Position numbers and translations under genes: made by a program | In this document: positions 10,601-17,726 of the stretch, piece by piece | Position numbering within the stretch: position 1 is the first letter of the stretch | How the letters are laid out: every line of letters starts with the position of its first letter | DNA from: Bacteroidota bacterium | GTDB lineage: Bacteria > Bacteroidota > Bacteroidia > Chitinophagales > Chitinophagaceae | NCBI GenBank assembly: GCA_013285915.1 | Contig: JABDGS010000015.1 | Span: 164 to 50,115, forward strand | Direction of reading: 5' to 3' | Length of the DNA: 49,952 bases | Notes under the pieces: model-generated | Seen by the model: only the letters and a program-made list of their open reading frames with translations | The model's database searches: none | Told to the model about the DNA's origin: nothing

Positions 10601-11869
10601 TATAGCCACCAATGCTGTATCGTAGCCGCAAGCGGTTGAAGTATTGCCGCCGATGTTAAAACTTGTTACAAATATGTCGCTTGTGCCAGAAACTGCATCA
10701 CTGCCCACACAAACCACGTTGCTGCCAATAAGCTGCAGCCTGTTTAACTGCCTTGCACCGTCGCCACCGCTTATGGTTTTTGAAAACACTACTTTGCCAT
10801 TTGCATCAATACGGTAAACATTTGAGCTTGATGGCGTTTGCGTGGCGGCGCATGTAATAAAGCCGCCATCTGCCAACGGCACAAAGCCCGTAAAATAATT
10901 ATCGGTATAGGGCGAAACAGCAAGCTTATAACCTTTTACAACATTAAAATTTGCATCAAGTTTTATAATAGTTTGCTGCATCTTGTTATAAGTGGCGCCC
11001 TGTATGCCATTTTCATCAATCATGTGGCCGCTTATCCAATATCCGTTGGCGTTGTCTTTAAAAATATATGGGTTAAAAATGCCCCTTTGCGATGGTGTAA
11101 GCATTTTTGTGGCAATTACATTGCCCGTGGCCTCATCAAGTTTTGTAATTACCATGGTGTAGTTGCCACCTGCCACGCTATGCTGTATATCTGAAGTAGC
11201 AATAAGGGTATTGCCTTGTTCAATTATGCCTACACCATCTTCGCCATCGCCCCTGTCGAATGTTTTATACCATACAGCGGTGCCCTGGGAGTTAAGTTTC
11301 ATTACAATAGCGTTAGCGACAAAACCATGCACGTTTAATATGGCAGAAACCGCGTACCCCCCATCTGAAGTTTGAATAATATCCATGCCAAGGTCGCCAT
11401 ACTGTGTGCCATCGCCGTATTCGGTCACCCATTCAACCCCGCCATATTTGGTAAGCTTCATGCAAAGTATATCGCCTTTATGGCCATTAAAAGAAGTTGT
11501 TTGGCCCGTTAGTACCAGGCCGCCATCGGATGTTTTGCTGGCTTTGCGTACTGTCTCATCTCCGCCCTGGCCATATAAATACGACCATAGCACTGTGCCA
11601 TCTTGCTGCATTTTGGTTACAACAATATCATAACCCCCTGCTGACCCACTACTGTTGCTATTGCCTATAACATAAAATTGGTTATTACCGGCGTCAACTA
11701 TGTCGTATGCCTTGTCATTGCCATCTCCCCCATAAGTTAATTGAAGAGCCTGCTGCGCGTGCGGGAACGAGCAAAGAAAAGTGAAGGTTAGAACGAGCGC
11801 TATGCAGATAAAAATTTTAATTCGTCTCACACATTTGCTTAAATAAGGGCTTAAAGAAATAAGGTACAA
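4652..11869 (-). CDS. Giant secreted repeat protein with T9SS type B sorting domain
   Basis: Protein of about 2,400 residues, probably exported by Sec and then the type IX system to the cell surface. Order: signal segment (hydrophobic stretch around 20-38); a region of 40-50-residue beta-propeller-like repeats with YGG/GDGNDKAYD and SDGGYxxxG motifs (about 40-400); two tandem blocks of about 495 residues, each starting DTVCVNSPV (about 480 and 975) and holding repeated LDFG/NLGN motifs; an Ig-like module after each; a PKD domain with WDFGDG (about 1480); a carbohydrate-binding-like module starting NLIVNGDFS (about 1592-1760); seven further Ig-like modules with C(A/S)G and WSPSAGL motifs; and a C-terminal CHU_C/type B sorting domain with FTPNGDNVND (about 2322). 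Likely an adhesin or matrix protein. The TTG at 11869 overlaps a -7-like box, so the GTG at 11830 may be the true start. Confidence 0.9.
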   Translation of the reverse strand: MYLISLSPYLSKCVRRIKIFICIALVLTFTFLCSFPHAQQALQLTYGGDGNDKAYDIVDAGNNQFYVIGNSNSSGSAGGYDIVVTKMQQDGTVLWSYLYGQGGDETVRKASKTSDGGLVLTGQTTSFNGHKGDILCMKLTKYGGVEWVTEYGDGTQYGDLGMDIIQTSDGGYAVSAILNVHGFVANAIVMKLNSQGTAVWYKTFDRGDGEDGVGIIEQGNTLIATSDIQHSVAGGNYTMVITKLDEATGNVIATKMLTPSQRGIFNPYIFKDNANGYWISGHMIDENGIQGATYNKMQQTIIKLDANFNVVKGYKLAVSPYTDNYFTGFVPLADGGFITCAATQTPSSSNVYRIDANGKVVFSKTISGGDGARQLNRLQLIGSNVVCVGSDAVSGTSDIFVTSFNIGGNTSTACGYDTALVAINNEPYIPSNFTWPTTTTAPIAGAVESLAVANSNYTPPNIINCVKQVTVTPNFTIPDTVCVNSPVNITNTSTGASSYYWNFCTADVNHDPTGTNLGNVGNVFNTPVFTDIVSDNGNYYAFVTSYYSGSIARLDFGNSMLNTPVATNLGSFGGVLPSASTEGVQVIKNEGKWYAIIVGGGPEAGTQPKIVKLSFGSSITNNKPVVTDWGNLNGYLNFPHDLQIFQDNGRWYGFTINKDGNTITRFDFTNSFENTPTATNLAVPPGSNLNLPTGFFVINDNNNWRMFIINSYDEGFTPPDDGTITRLDFGASLLNNNPTAVNIANSQLSNTMHNPRDISVIKFCGEAFGFVVNHATNDIVKLDFHGDLTSIPTATSLGNIGNLSFPHSISKLFRVGADIYSFIPNATTSALTRIKFAGCTNASLPYSQLQNPSPVAYATPGVYNINLTVDDGLSTQNSLCKQVVVIGGPKIAFTGQTTICNGDSAHLKASGGVSYSWLPSAGISNPNSASIAVKPTLTTKYFVTAKNSTGCVSKDSVVVNVSACTNANIGFTAPDTVCVNSPVSITNTTTGASSYFWSFCTADINQPPVADNLGNPGNVSGPVFTDFANQNGNYYGFVVNNYSGHLTRLEFGGSLLNNPTSYDLGNFGGTLEINTEGIQVVKSNGKWYAFIVGGDPDFGTHPQLVKIEFGTDLSNNTPTATDWGNIGNMYQPIDLYMFQDGAAWHGFTTNSKNNTITRFDFGVDFSTPPAGTNLGNIGNLFNYPTGIYAANDNGYWRVFITNGVGQTLTRLDFGKSLLNNTPTPVNLGNPGNLFGQPRDFTILKSCEGIIGFAVNGASNDLLKFNFNGDLTSIPTAVSLGNIGNFDFPHSLSKLFRIGSDIYSFITNVSNNTMTRLKFAGCNSASVPNSTKQNPPSVTYAAPGIYTINLTIDDSLPSQNSLCKQVVVLAGPNISLTNDTTICLGDSAYLKASGGSSYSWLPSAGITNPTASSIAVKPLATTKYFVTAKNAAGCAAQDSVTVKIGNCICQTNADFSFKQDVCSPASFQFNNETPQTASVSWDFGDGQKAGNVLSPPVTYNGYGTYKVTLTVQNAAGCIGSITKSIDVSFMHDSLITTNDTLLCKNISVQLNALPALSYCWSPSTGLSATDIANPVATVTKNTTYHLSSQTIGSNLIVNGDFSLGNTGFNSGYEYTAINTTEGQYYVGKNPNAWNGGTAACSDHTGNSGSMMLVNGNPAPDLKVWSETITVKPNTNYAFSAWLQPIFGVNPASLQFYINGKTIGNIFNAELPTCNWKQFFVTWNSGDTDKADISIINKNIEVLGNDFALDDISFAEVSIKYDSVNIQVDSVAVKVSPNTSICAGSSVQIQATVSPYSTFIWSPSVGLSSPADISPIASPSATTTYIINAVSKGGCSIADSVTVTVLQQPTVKTIADTAICSGVHIQLTTTVTNSNTFSWSPSAGLSDATQQNPVANPAGNTKYIITVNPGTQCSVKDSVNVTVNPLPALKVSTDTTLCSGASVQLLAISAANAVYSWLPSATLNDASSSNPTATPLNTTKYFVQVTGTNGCNNTDSITISVLPQPTVATIADTAICNGASVQLITNVVNGNAYNWSPAADLSNPGVQSPIASPASNTQYIIIVNPGSQCSVQDTVNIAVNPLPVVQAFGDTTLCAGAGSQLTAVSGNNVSYSWLPVAGLDNSLANNPVASPAATTTYTVQVTDVNKCTTNASVTVAVIPKPVFAVDPTSKQICVGDQLTLNASGGDTYQWYPPETVVSPTSASTQVNPLGNTTYNVIITNNTCKITDTVSSTITVNDKLATSVTKSNDVDCVIGSATLQATGGDQYTWTPAATLDHPAMASPIAIPLETTTYYVIIKKNGCTATDSVTVNVIVRNADNGYKMPSAFTPNGDNVNDCFGLKYWGGIKTLEFAVYNRWGNRVFYTNDPSKCWDGTFNGTPQPTGTFVYQIKAATICGNIYRKGTVVLIR

Positions 11870-11913
11870 AATAAATCTATTTTGCCACCCTGTGAAAAAT
11901 ATAATGCAGGTTT

Positions 11914-12678
11914 TTAAATGTTTTTAAGGAGTGTTAAAAATTTTTCCATGCCGGCCATTTTTTCTTTGGTTAGCGTGTAGCTTATATTGTGTGTATAATA
12001 TGTTCTTAAATCGTATGCTGCAAATGGGTTTTCAGCAATAACCGCGTCAAGGTTTTGCAACCCTTCAGCATTGGCCTCGTTGAAAAGTTTTACAAAAGCA
12101 TCCGGCAATTTTTTATTGGCAATCCAGGCAGCAAAAACGAATGGCAGGCCGGTCATTTGCTGCCATGCGCCGGCCAGATCGTATACATACGGCGATATTT
12201 TTCTTTGCAGCAGTGCCCTGTCGCCTATGATCACCCCGCCTGTGCGGCCTTTAATTTGGCTGGTAAAATCTTTGCCTGCATCCTGCAGCGCTACGTCCTT
12301 TTTCCAGTAATGCTTCAGTAAAATTTTACATAAGCTAACCGATGTACGGCTTTGATAATCAAGCAATATTGTATTCAATTCTTCAATAGGCGATTCACCG
12401 AATAAGCAAACCGAGGCAACGCCACCTTCCGCACCTATGCAATATCCGGGAAGTATATGCCACTTTTTTAGTTTTGGTATAACAGCAACCGGTACCAGCC
12501 CCACATCAATCGTTCCCTGAACAAGCATATCAGCTATTTTTGACGGGTATTCTTCAACCAGTTCAATCTGCTCCATCAATATTTCTGAACGTTTTATGCC
12601 ATACAGCAAAGGTTTCGTATTCAAATAACTCACTGCTCCTACTTTTATCTTCTCCAATTCAACTAAATTTGCGTGCAA
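11914..12678 (-). CDS. mqnA: Chorismate dehydratase MqnA (menaquinone, futalosine pathway)
   Basis: 254-residue periplasmic-binding-like fold enzyme that converts chorismate to 3-enolpyruvylbenzoate, the first step of the futalosine route to menaquinone. The family signature VGAVSYLNTKPL occupies about residues 13-24, followed by the DVGLVPVAVI strand near 60 and the GTVIIGDRAL-like segment GGVIIGDRALL near 147. Length matches MqnA (about 250-280). Other mqn genes are not in the window. The TTG at 12678 gives the longest frame; a second TTG at 12657 would give MEKIKVGAVSYLN, closer to the usual N-terminus, and the upstream TTG coincides with a possible -7 box, so the start is uncertain. It is divergent from purB, separated by a heptamer array. 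Confidence 0.93.
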   Translation of the reverse strand: MHANLVELEKIKVGAVSYLNTKPLLYGIKRSEILMEQIELVEEYPSKIADMLVQGTIDVGLVPVAVIPKLKKWHILPGYCIGAEGGVASVCLFGESPIEELNTILLDYQSRTSVSLCKILLKHYWKKDVALQDAGKDFTSQIKGRTGGVIIGDRALLQRKISPYVYDLAGAWQQMTGLPFVFAAWIANKKLPDAFVKLFNEANAEGLQNLDAVIAENPFAAYDLRTYYTHNISYTLTKEKMAGMEKFLTLLKNI

Positions 12679-12698
12679 AGAAAGGCGTTTTTGACTTA

Positions 12699-12733
12699 AA
12701 AAGGCAAAAGGTGTAAGGTATAGGCTTAAGGTT
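12699..12733 (+). repeat. Heptamer array NNAAGGT, five units
   Basis: Five consecutive 7-bp units in exact register, including AAAAGGC, AAAAGGT, GTAAGGT and TAAGGTT, in the divergent gap between mqnA (minus) and purB (plus). It lies upstream of the putative purB -7 box (TACTTTCG near 12771). Confidence 0.65.
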
Positions 12734-12827
12734 GCATTTACCCTGCCTGCCGTGTTTTAAGTTAACTGCTTTACTTTCGCGCGTTTCTTTTTAGGCTTTG
12801 GTACTTTTTATTTGGAATTTACCGCTT

Positions 12828-14174
12828 ATGGAATTGAACAATCTTACTGCTATTTCTCCCGTTGATGGCCGCTACCGCAAACAGGTTACACAGCTTGCGG
12901 AATATTTTTCAGAATACGCGCTGATGAAATACCGTGTAATTGTTGAAGTAGAATATTTTTTGTTTTTGGCCGAAAAGAGGTTTTTTAAACTAAGCGCCAA
13001 AGCGAAACAGGAATTACGCAACGCTGCTGATAATTTTAACCTGGATGATGCGCAGCAAATAAAGCATATTGAGGCTACAACCAACCACGATGTAAAGGCT
13101 GTTGAGTATTTTTTAAAACAACAAATAGATAAGGCTGGCGCGGCAGACGCCAAGGAGTGGGTGCATTTTGGCCTTACATCGCAGGACATTAATAATACCA
13201 GCATACCACTTAGCTGGAAACATTGCATGGAGCACGAATACCTGCCTGCGCTGATGAACCTGCAAAACCACCTGCAGCAATTTGCAACGGACTGGAAAGA
13301 AATAAGCATGCTGGCGCGCACACACGGCCAACCGGCCTCGCCAACCAAGTTAGGCAAAGAGGTAATGGTTTTTATTGAACGGCTTAAAAACCAGGTGAAC
13401 CTTTTTTCACATATCCCCTACTCTGCAAAATTTGGCGGCGCCACCGGCAACTTTAACGCGCATTTTATAGCTTTTCCCGGCAAGGATTGGGTGAAATTAG
13501 GCAACGAGTTTGTTGAGAATGTGTTACACCTGCAGCGGCTGCAGTTTACTACGCAAATTGAGCACTACGATAATATGGCAGCCCACTTTGACGCCATTAA
13601 ACGCATTAATACTATTTTGATCGATCTGTGCCGCGATATATGGACTTACATAAGCATGGATTACTTTAAGCAAAAGACTAAAAAAGGCGAAGTTGGCAGC
13701 AGTGCTATGCCGCACAAGGTAAACCCTATTGACTTTGAAAACGCCGAGGGTAACTTAGGTGTTGCCAATGCCTTGCTGGAGCATTTTTCGGCAAAATTGC
13801 CCTTGTCAAGATTGCAGCGCGACCTGACAGATAGCACGGTGCTGCGCAATATGGGGGTGCCAGTTGCCCATACTTTAATTGCGATAAAATCTATTGAGAA
13901 AGGATTAAGTAAGCTTGTTTTAAATGAGGCTAAACTGATTGATGACCTTGAAAACAACTGGCCCGTGGTAGCTGAAGCCATACAAACAATTTTAAGAAGG
14001 GAGAATTACCCTAACCCTTATGAGGCACTTAAAGACCTTACAAGGGGCAAAAATAAAATTGATAAGAAAGTGATGCACGACTTTATAAACACCCTAAAAG
14101 TGAGCGCTGCTGTAAAAAAGGAACTGAAAGCGATAACGCCGCATAATTATACGGGTATAAGTGCTGAATATTAG
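12828..14174 (+). CDS. purB: Adenylosuccinate lyase PurB
   Basis: 448-residue fumarate-lyase superfamily enzyme of the E. coli PurB type. It makes two beta-eliminations in purine synthesis: SAICAR to AICAR, and adenylosuccinate to AMP, each releasing fumarate. Visible: N-terminal TAISPVDGRYR (about 6-16), the THGQPASPTKLG catalytic His segment (about 165), and the superfamily signature SSAMPHKVNPIDFENAEGN with its mobile catalytic Ser near residue 290. Length matches the 456-residue E. coli enzyme. An in-frame TTG exists 30 bp upstream, but the ATG at 12828 gives MELNNLTAISPVDGRY, the family N-terminus, and is preferred. It is followed after 39 bp by a GH20-like gene, not obviously co-functional. 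Confidence 0.96.
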   Translation: MELNNLTAISPVDGRYRKQVTQLAEYFSEYALMKYRVIVEVEYFLFLAEKRFFKLSAKAKQELRNAADNFNLDDAQQIKHIEATTNHDVKAVEYFLKQQIDKAGAADAKEWVHFGLTSQDINNTSIPLSWKHCMEHEYLPALMNLQNHLQQFATDWKEISMLARTHGQPASPTKLGKEVMVFIERLKNQVNLFSHIPYSAKFGGATGNFNAHFIAFPGKDWVKLGNEFVENVLHLQRLQFTTQIEHYDNMAAHFDAIKRINTILIDLCRDIWTYISMDYFKQKTKKGEVGSSAMPHKVNPIDFENAEGNLGVANALLEHFSAKLPLSRLQRDLTDSTVLRNMGVPVAHTLIAIKSIEKGLSKLVLNEAKLIDDLENNWPVVAEAIQTILRRENYPNPYEALKDLTRGKNKIDKKVMHDFINTLKVSAAVKKELKAITPHNYTGISAEY

Positions 14175-14213
14175 CCTTACCAAATAAACAATTGCATAAC
14201 ATAAACCTGCTGT

Positions 14214-15314
14214 ATGAGAAAAATATTTCTTTTCACCTGCCTGGTTGTTTTATTATTTCAGTCACATGTTTTTAGCCAGTCGCGGCTGGACAGTTTATTA
14301 CCCGTAAGAGGGTTTTGCATTGGTGCACCCGCGCCTAAAGATGTTGACAGGTTTGTAAAATTTATTACTGAGGAGTTGGCGCCAAGAAAAGTAAACACGC
14401 TTATTCTGCGTGTTGATTATGGCTACCAATTTAAAAGCCATTCTGAACTTGCAGATAGTGGTTCTTTATCGCAGCAGGACATCAAAAAACTTGTTGGCGC
14501 CTGCAAAAATGCAGGTATACGTATTATTCCCCAGATAAACCTTTTAGGCCACCAGTCGTGGGCAAGCAAACTAAATAAATTGCTTACCGTTTACCCGGAA
14601 TTTGATGAGAACCCTGAGGTAAAAATGCCTGCAAAATATGAATGGCCCAACGCAGACAATCTTTATTGCAAGAGCTACTGCCCGCTGCACCCCGGTGTAC
14701 ATAAAGTGTTATTTGATGTTATTGACGAAATATGCGAAGTGTTTGAAACGGACGCCTTTCATGCAGGCATGGATGAGGTTTTTTATTTGGGCAACGACAA
14801 ATGCCCGCGTTGTTCAGGGAGAGATAAGGCAGAGTTATTTGCAGGTGAGGTGAGAACAATTCGTGACCACCTTGCACAAAAAAACAGGCAGCTATGGATA
14901 TGGGGCGACAGGATGATTGATGGCAAAACAACAGGTATTGGTGAATGGGAAGCCAGCTATAATAATACCTACAGGGCTATTGACATGGTGCCAAAGGACA
15001 TAATGGTTTGTGACTGGCATTATGAACGTGCTGATAAAACACCTGCATATTTTGCCATAAAAGGTATTAATGTAATTACCTGCCCCTGGCGTATACCTGC
15101 GCTGGCTTTACAGCAAACCGATGATATGATAAACTTCAGGCAATCAAGCACGCCTGAAATGCAGCCAAGGTATAAAGGCATGATGCAAACTGTATGGAGC
15201 GGCGCGGGCGAATTTTTGAACGGTTTTTACGCAAAGAAAAAAGACAACAAGGGCGGCAATGATACACCGTGGGATTGTTTTACAGCCATGTATGCCAAAA
15301 TAGATGCGCTTTAA
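14214..15314 (+). CDS. Secreted GH20-like glycosyl hydrolase (beta-N-acetylhexosaminidase fold)
   Basis: 366-residue secreted protein with a signal peptide (hydrophobic 4-20, cleavage after VFSQS-like SQ). The mature part is a TIM barrel resembling GH20: IIPQINLLGHQSW (about 105-117) and the catalytic pair in HAGMDEV (about 182-188), which matches the GH20 HxGxDE motif, with a WIWGDRM strand (about 223) and the EWEASY segment. GH20 enzymes remove terminal beta-linked GlcNAc/GalNAc by substrate-assisted catalysis. The usual GH20 N-terminal domain (GH20b) is absent, so the protein is a bare barrel and shorter than most hexosaminidases (500+ residues); actual specificity is uncertain. It sits next to the rhamnose/pectin block on the opposite strand. 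Confidence 0.78.
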   Translation: MRKIFLFTCLVVLLFQSHVFSQSRLDSLLPVRGFCIGAPAPKDVDRFVKFITEELAPRKVNTLILRVDYGYQFKSHSELADSGSLSQQDIKKLVGACKNAGIRIIPQINLLGHQSWASKLNKLLTVYPEFDENPEVKMPAKYEWPNADNLYCKSYCPLHPGVHKVLFDVIDEICEVFETDAFHAGMDEVFYLGNDKCPRCSGRDKAELFAGEVRTIRDHLAQKNRQLWIWGDRMIDGKTTGIGEWEASYNNTYRAIDMVPKDIMVCDWHYERADKTPAYFAIKGINVITCPWRIPALALQQTDDMINFRQSSTPEMQPRYKGMMQTVWSGAGEFLNGFYAKKKDNKGGNDTPWDCFTAMYAKIDAL

Positions 15315-15364
15315 TTAACTGAACACCGAAAATGGGTTTTTACATTGTCATTTTTTACAATCAT

Positions 15365-15386
15365 GGATTTGTGAAGACACAAATCC
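15365..15386. terminator. Hairpin between convergent genes (putative bidirectional terminator or repeat)
   Basis: Perfect 9-bp stem (GGATTTGTG / CACAAATCC) with a 4-nt loop AAGA, located between the convergent GH20-like and hydrolase-fold genes. No long U-tract follows on either strand, so termination is inferred from position and symmetry; it may instead be a small interspersed palindrome. Confidence 0.5.
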
Positions 15387-15434
15387 GGGCGAAGTTTCTG
15401 AAATTTTGTAAATGCTTTCACGCATTTGTTATAA

Positions 15435-16610
15435 TTAAATAGCAGGCTTTTTAAGCTCAGTTTTTACGATGGTTGAAGGTATGCCGTTATCAACTGCAGG
15501 CCTGTTAATATAGGCAAGACCATCTTTTGAGCTTTTGACAAATGCGTCAAAAAAATAACCAATGCTTTGGTATAAAAAATGATATGCTGCCTCTTTTTCT
15601 TCGCTTAAACGGGGCAGTATATAAAGACCTGCTACAAGGTACGAATGGCGCATGCCATTTAGCACATAATAATAACGTTCGGCATTTTTAAGACTATCCA
15701 GTATAGCGGTTGTTAGTGTTAAGCCAGGCGGTGGCGGGTTTTCATCCTGCATTACAGAGAAATACGGGACGGTCATTGCAGACGGGTTGTAACAAACAAA
15801 TTTTGTCAGATCACCAAGCGAGCCTTCTTTGCCCTCCCAGCCGTCAAGGCTTACCACTGCTTGTGCGTGCTGGTTTTTCATTTGGTAAAGAAGCGCTGTC
15901 ATACCCTCAAAATTTACCCCCATTAAACCAGTACGCGTAGTATCTGCAAATGAAAGGCTATGTGCGAAGCCTGCCATGTATTCCATGTCACCTAATCTTT
16001 CAAGCAATGCCATTTGCGGGTTGAACGCTTCCATTTTACCTTCTCTTTTTGACCCTGCACCTGCAACCACAACGTAGCCTTTTGAGGCAAGGTACTCGAA
16101 CAATACATTGTTCAGGCTTGGGCCGCCCTGTATGCCGCATAATATAACCGGGAACTTGCCTGCTGCCGGCACTGCATTTTTAACGGCTGCAACAGGGGTG
16201 GTTGCGATAGCTTTAACCTCACCGCCGGTTAACTGCACCCCAACGCCGTTATTTGCAATCAATTTTATAATACTGTCGGCATCCCGCTCCTGCTGCACAG
16301 TTAGCTGGTGTGGTTCTGTAATCTGTTTGGTAAGAATTGCATAATCATGGTAAAGCATGTGCCTTACGTTACCACCACCCAGCGCAGGGTACCAAACAAA
16401 CAGTGTTAATTGTTTTGGCGCTATGATCTTTAGTTTGGGCATATTGGCATCTTCAACATCTACGTGACGGCCATAATCCACGCAATGGTTTACTCTGAAA
16501 CCAATATCGTACGGGCCTTGTTGCAATGCGCCCCATTGTTTGTATTTCTGTGAGAAACAGTTACCACAAACACTCAGAATAACTATGCCGGTAAAAATGT
16601 GTTTAATCAT
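15435..16610 (-). CDS. Secreted alpha/beta-hydrolase-fold protein with altered nucleophile (possible pseudoenzyme)
   Basis: 391-residue protein with a signal peptide (hydrophobic 4-18, then Cys-containing CFSQ) and an alpha/beta-hydrolase fold like the PAF-acetylhydrolase/dienelactone hydrolase group. The core strand FPVILCGIQGG (about 153-163) stands where HGxGG is usual; the strand VVSLDGWEG (about 252-260) carries the likely acid Asp256 and GMRHSYLV the likely His322. The nucleophile elbow expected to read GxSxG instead reads GVNFEG (231-236), with Asn in place of Ser. It may therefore be a non-catalytic binding protein or use another residue. Its start is 2 bp from the stop of the PD40 gene upstream, so the two are co-transcribed. 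Confidence 0.7.
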   Translation of the reverse strand: MIKHIFTGIVILSVCGNCFSQKYKQWGALQQGPYDIGFRVNHCVDYGRHVDVEDANMPKLKIIAPKQLTLFVWYPALGGGNVRHMLYHDYAILTKQITEPHQLTVQQERDADSIIKLIANNGVGVQLTGGEVKAIATTPVAAVKNAVPAAGKFPVILCGIQGGPSLNNVLFEYLASKGYVVVAGAGSKREGKMEAFNPQMALLERLGDMEYMAGFAHSLSFADTTRTGLMGVNFEGMTALLYQMKNQHAQAVVSLDGWEGKEGSLGDLTKFVCYNPSAMTVPYFSVMQDENPPPPGLTLTTAILDSLKNAERYYYVLNGMRHSYLVAGLYILPRLSEEKEAAYHFLYQSIGYFFDAFVKSSKDGLAYINRPAVDNGIPSTIVKTELKKPAI

Positions 16611-16612
16611 TA

Positions 16613-17566
16613 TTATTTTCTCTTAAGGTCATCAATAAAATCCGCTTTAATCCAATAGATGTCGGGCAACGCACTCGCCCTGTTACTTCCAAAAAAGAAA
16701 TATTTACCATCGGGCGATAAACCGGCAAACCTTTCCGCAAAACCTGTATTAACTTTTGGCCCCATATTTATAGGCAGCCCCCAGGAATTATTTTTTTGCC
16801 TGAAACATATATAGAGGTCAATACTGCCTATACCGCCGGGACGGTCAGACTCAAATACAAGAAAGTTTTCGTCAGGGGAAATACATGGCCCATCCACATA
16901 CCAGCCGTTATTTATACATGTATCCAGTTTCTCCGGCTGCAGGTATTTGCCATTACTATATTTTGCACAATAAATGCTCCATTTAAATTTATTATCAACC
17001 GGTTCTCTTGCCGAAAAATAGAGATCGCCGTTTTTTGACACCGAGTGCGCATATTCGAAGCCATGGAATAATGTGGTATCCAGTACTGTTGGTGTACCCC
17101 AACCAGCAGCAGTACGTTCAATCACCCAAATGCGTATGTCACCAGCGGGTGATCCAGAAGGCAGTGGCCGGCGGCTGCCAAAATATAGCTTGCTGCCATC
17201 AACCGAAAAGAAAGGATACATGTCATCATAGGTATTTTGTGCAAATGAGGGCGTTGCTGGTTTTGTCCATGTATTGCCTATTCTTCTCATTTCCATTAAC
17301 GCACCCGGCTTATTGCGGTCTACCGTACCCCATAGAAGTATATTTCCATCCCGCGAAAAAATTGCGGCGCTGTGTTCATATACATCAGTTGAAACAATTC
17401 CTTTTGCAAAAACTATAGCACTGTCGCCAGGCCTTGTTTGACCAAGATAGTTGCCGTGTAATGCGGGGAAACTATCGGGCTGTGCAACAGCGTTAAAATA
17501 AAACATCGTTAATAGGGCCGACCTAACCACAATAAGCGTAGCCTTATATGTGCTTACATATTGCAT
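16613..17566 (-). CDS. Secreted PD40/TolB-like beta-propeller protein
   Basis: Secreted six-bladed beta-propeller-type protein of about 317 residues built of PD40 (WD40-like) blades. Repeated blade motifs are visible: AAIFSRDGNILLWGT, YPFFSVDGSKLYFGS, HSVSKNGDLYFSA, PCISPDENFLVFES and AGLSPDGKYFFFGS. Such proteins bind ligands or partner proteins in the periplasm or at the surface; no catalytic site is visible. Paralogues occur at 32356 and 33379. The ATG at 17566 (MQYVSTYKATL, followed by a hydrophobic signal segment ending AVAQ) is preferred over an in-frame TTG at 17605. It runs into the hydrolase-fold gene with a 2-bp gap and lies downstream of the esterase fusion gene, at the end of the rhamnose block. 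Confidence 0.82.
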   Translation of the reverse strand: MQYVSTYKATLIVVRSALLTMFYFNAVAQPDSFPALHGNYLGQTRPGDSAIVFAKGIVSTDVYEHSAAIFSRDGNILLWGTVDRNKPGALMEMRRIGNTWTKPATPSFAQNTYDDMYPFFSVDGSKLYFGSRRPLPSGSPAGDIRIWVIERTAAGWGTPTVLDTTLFHGFEYAHSVSKNGDLYFSAREPVDNKFKWSIYCAKYSNGKYLQPEKLDTCINNGWYVDGPCISPDENFLVFESDRPGGIGSIDLYICFRQKNNSWGLPINMGPKVNTGFAERFAGLSPDGKYFFFGSNRASALPDIYWIKADFIDDLKRK

Positions 17567-17726
17567 ACAAACATTTGATGCAATTTTAATTAAATGAGTT
17601 AACAAGGCCTACCAGACCGATAAGAACGGAAGGCCGGTGTTAATGACATCGGCCAAAACAAAAAAGATGACAATCTATTTAAAGAAAATATCATCTTTTC
17701 GTGAATAAATGTTACGTAGCGAACAG

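Noticed and set aside
17632-17654. Imperfect hairpin between the esterase fusion and PD40 genes as a terminator
   Set aside because: Nine-bp arms with one mismatch, but no T-run follows on the transcribed minus strand; not listed as a terminator.
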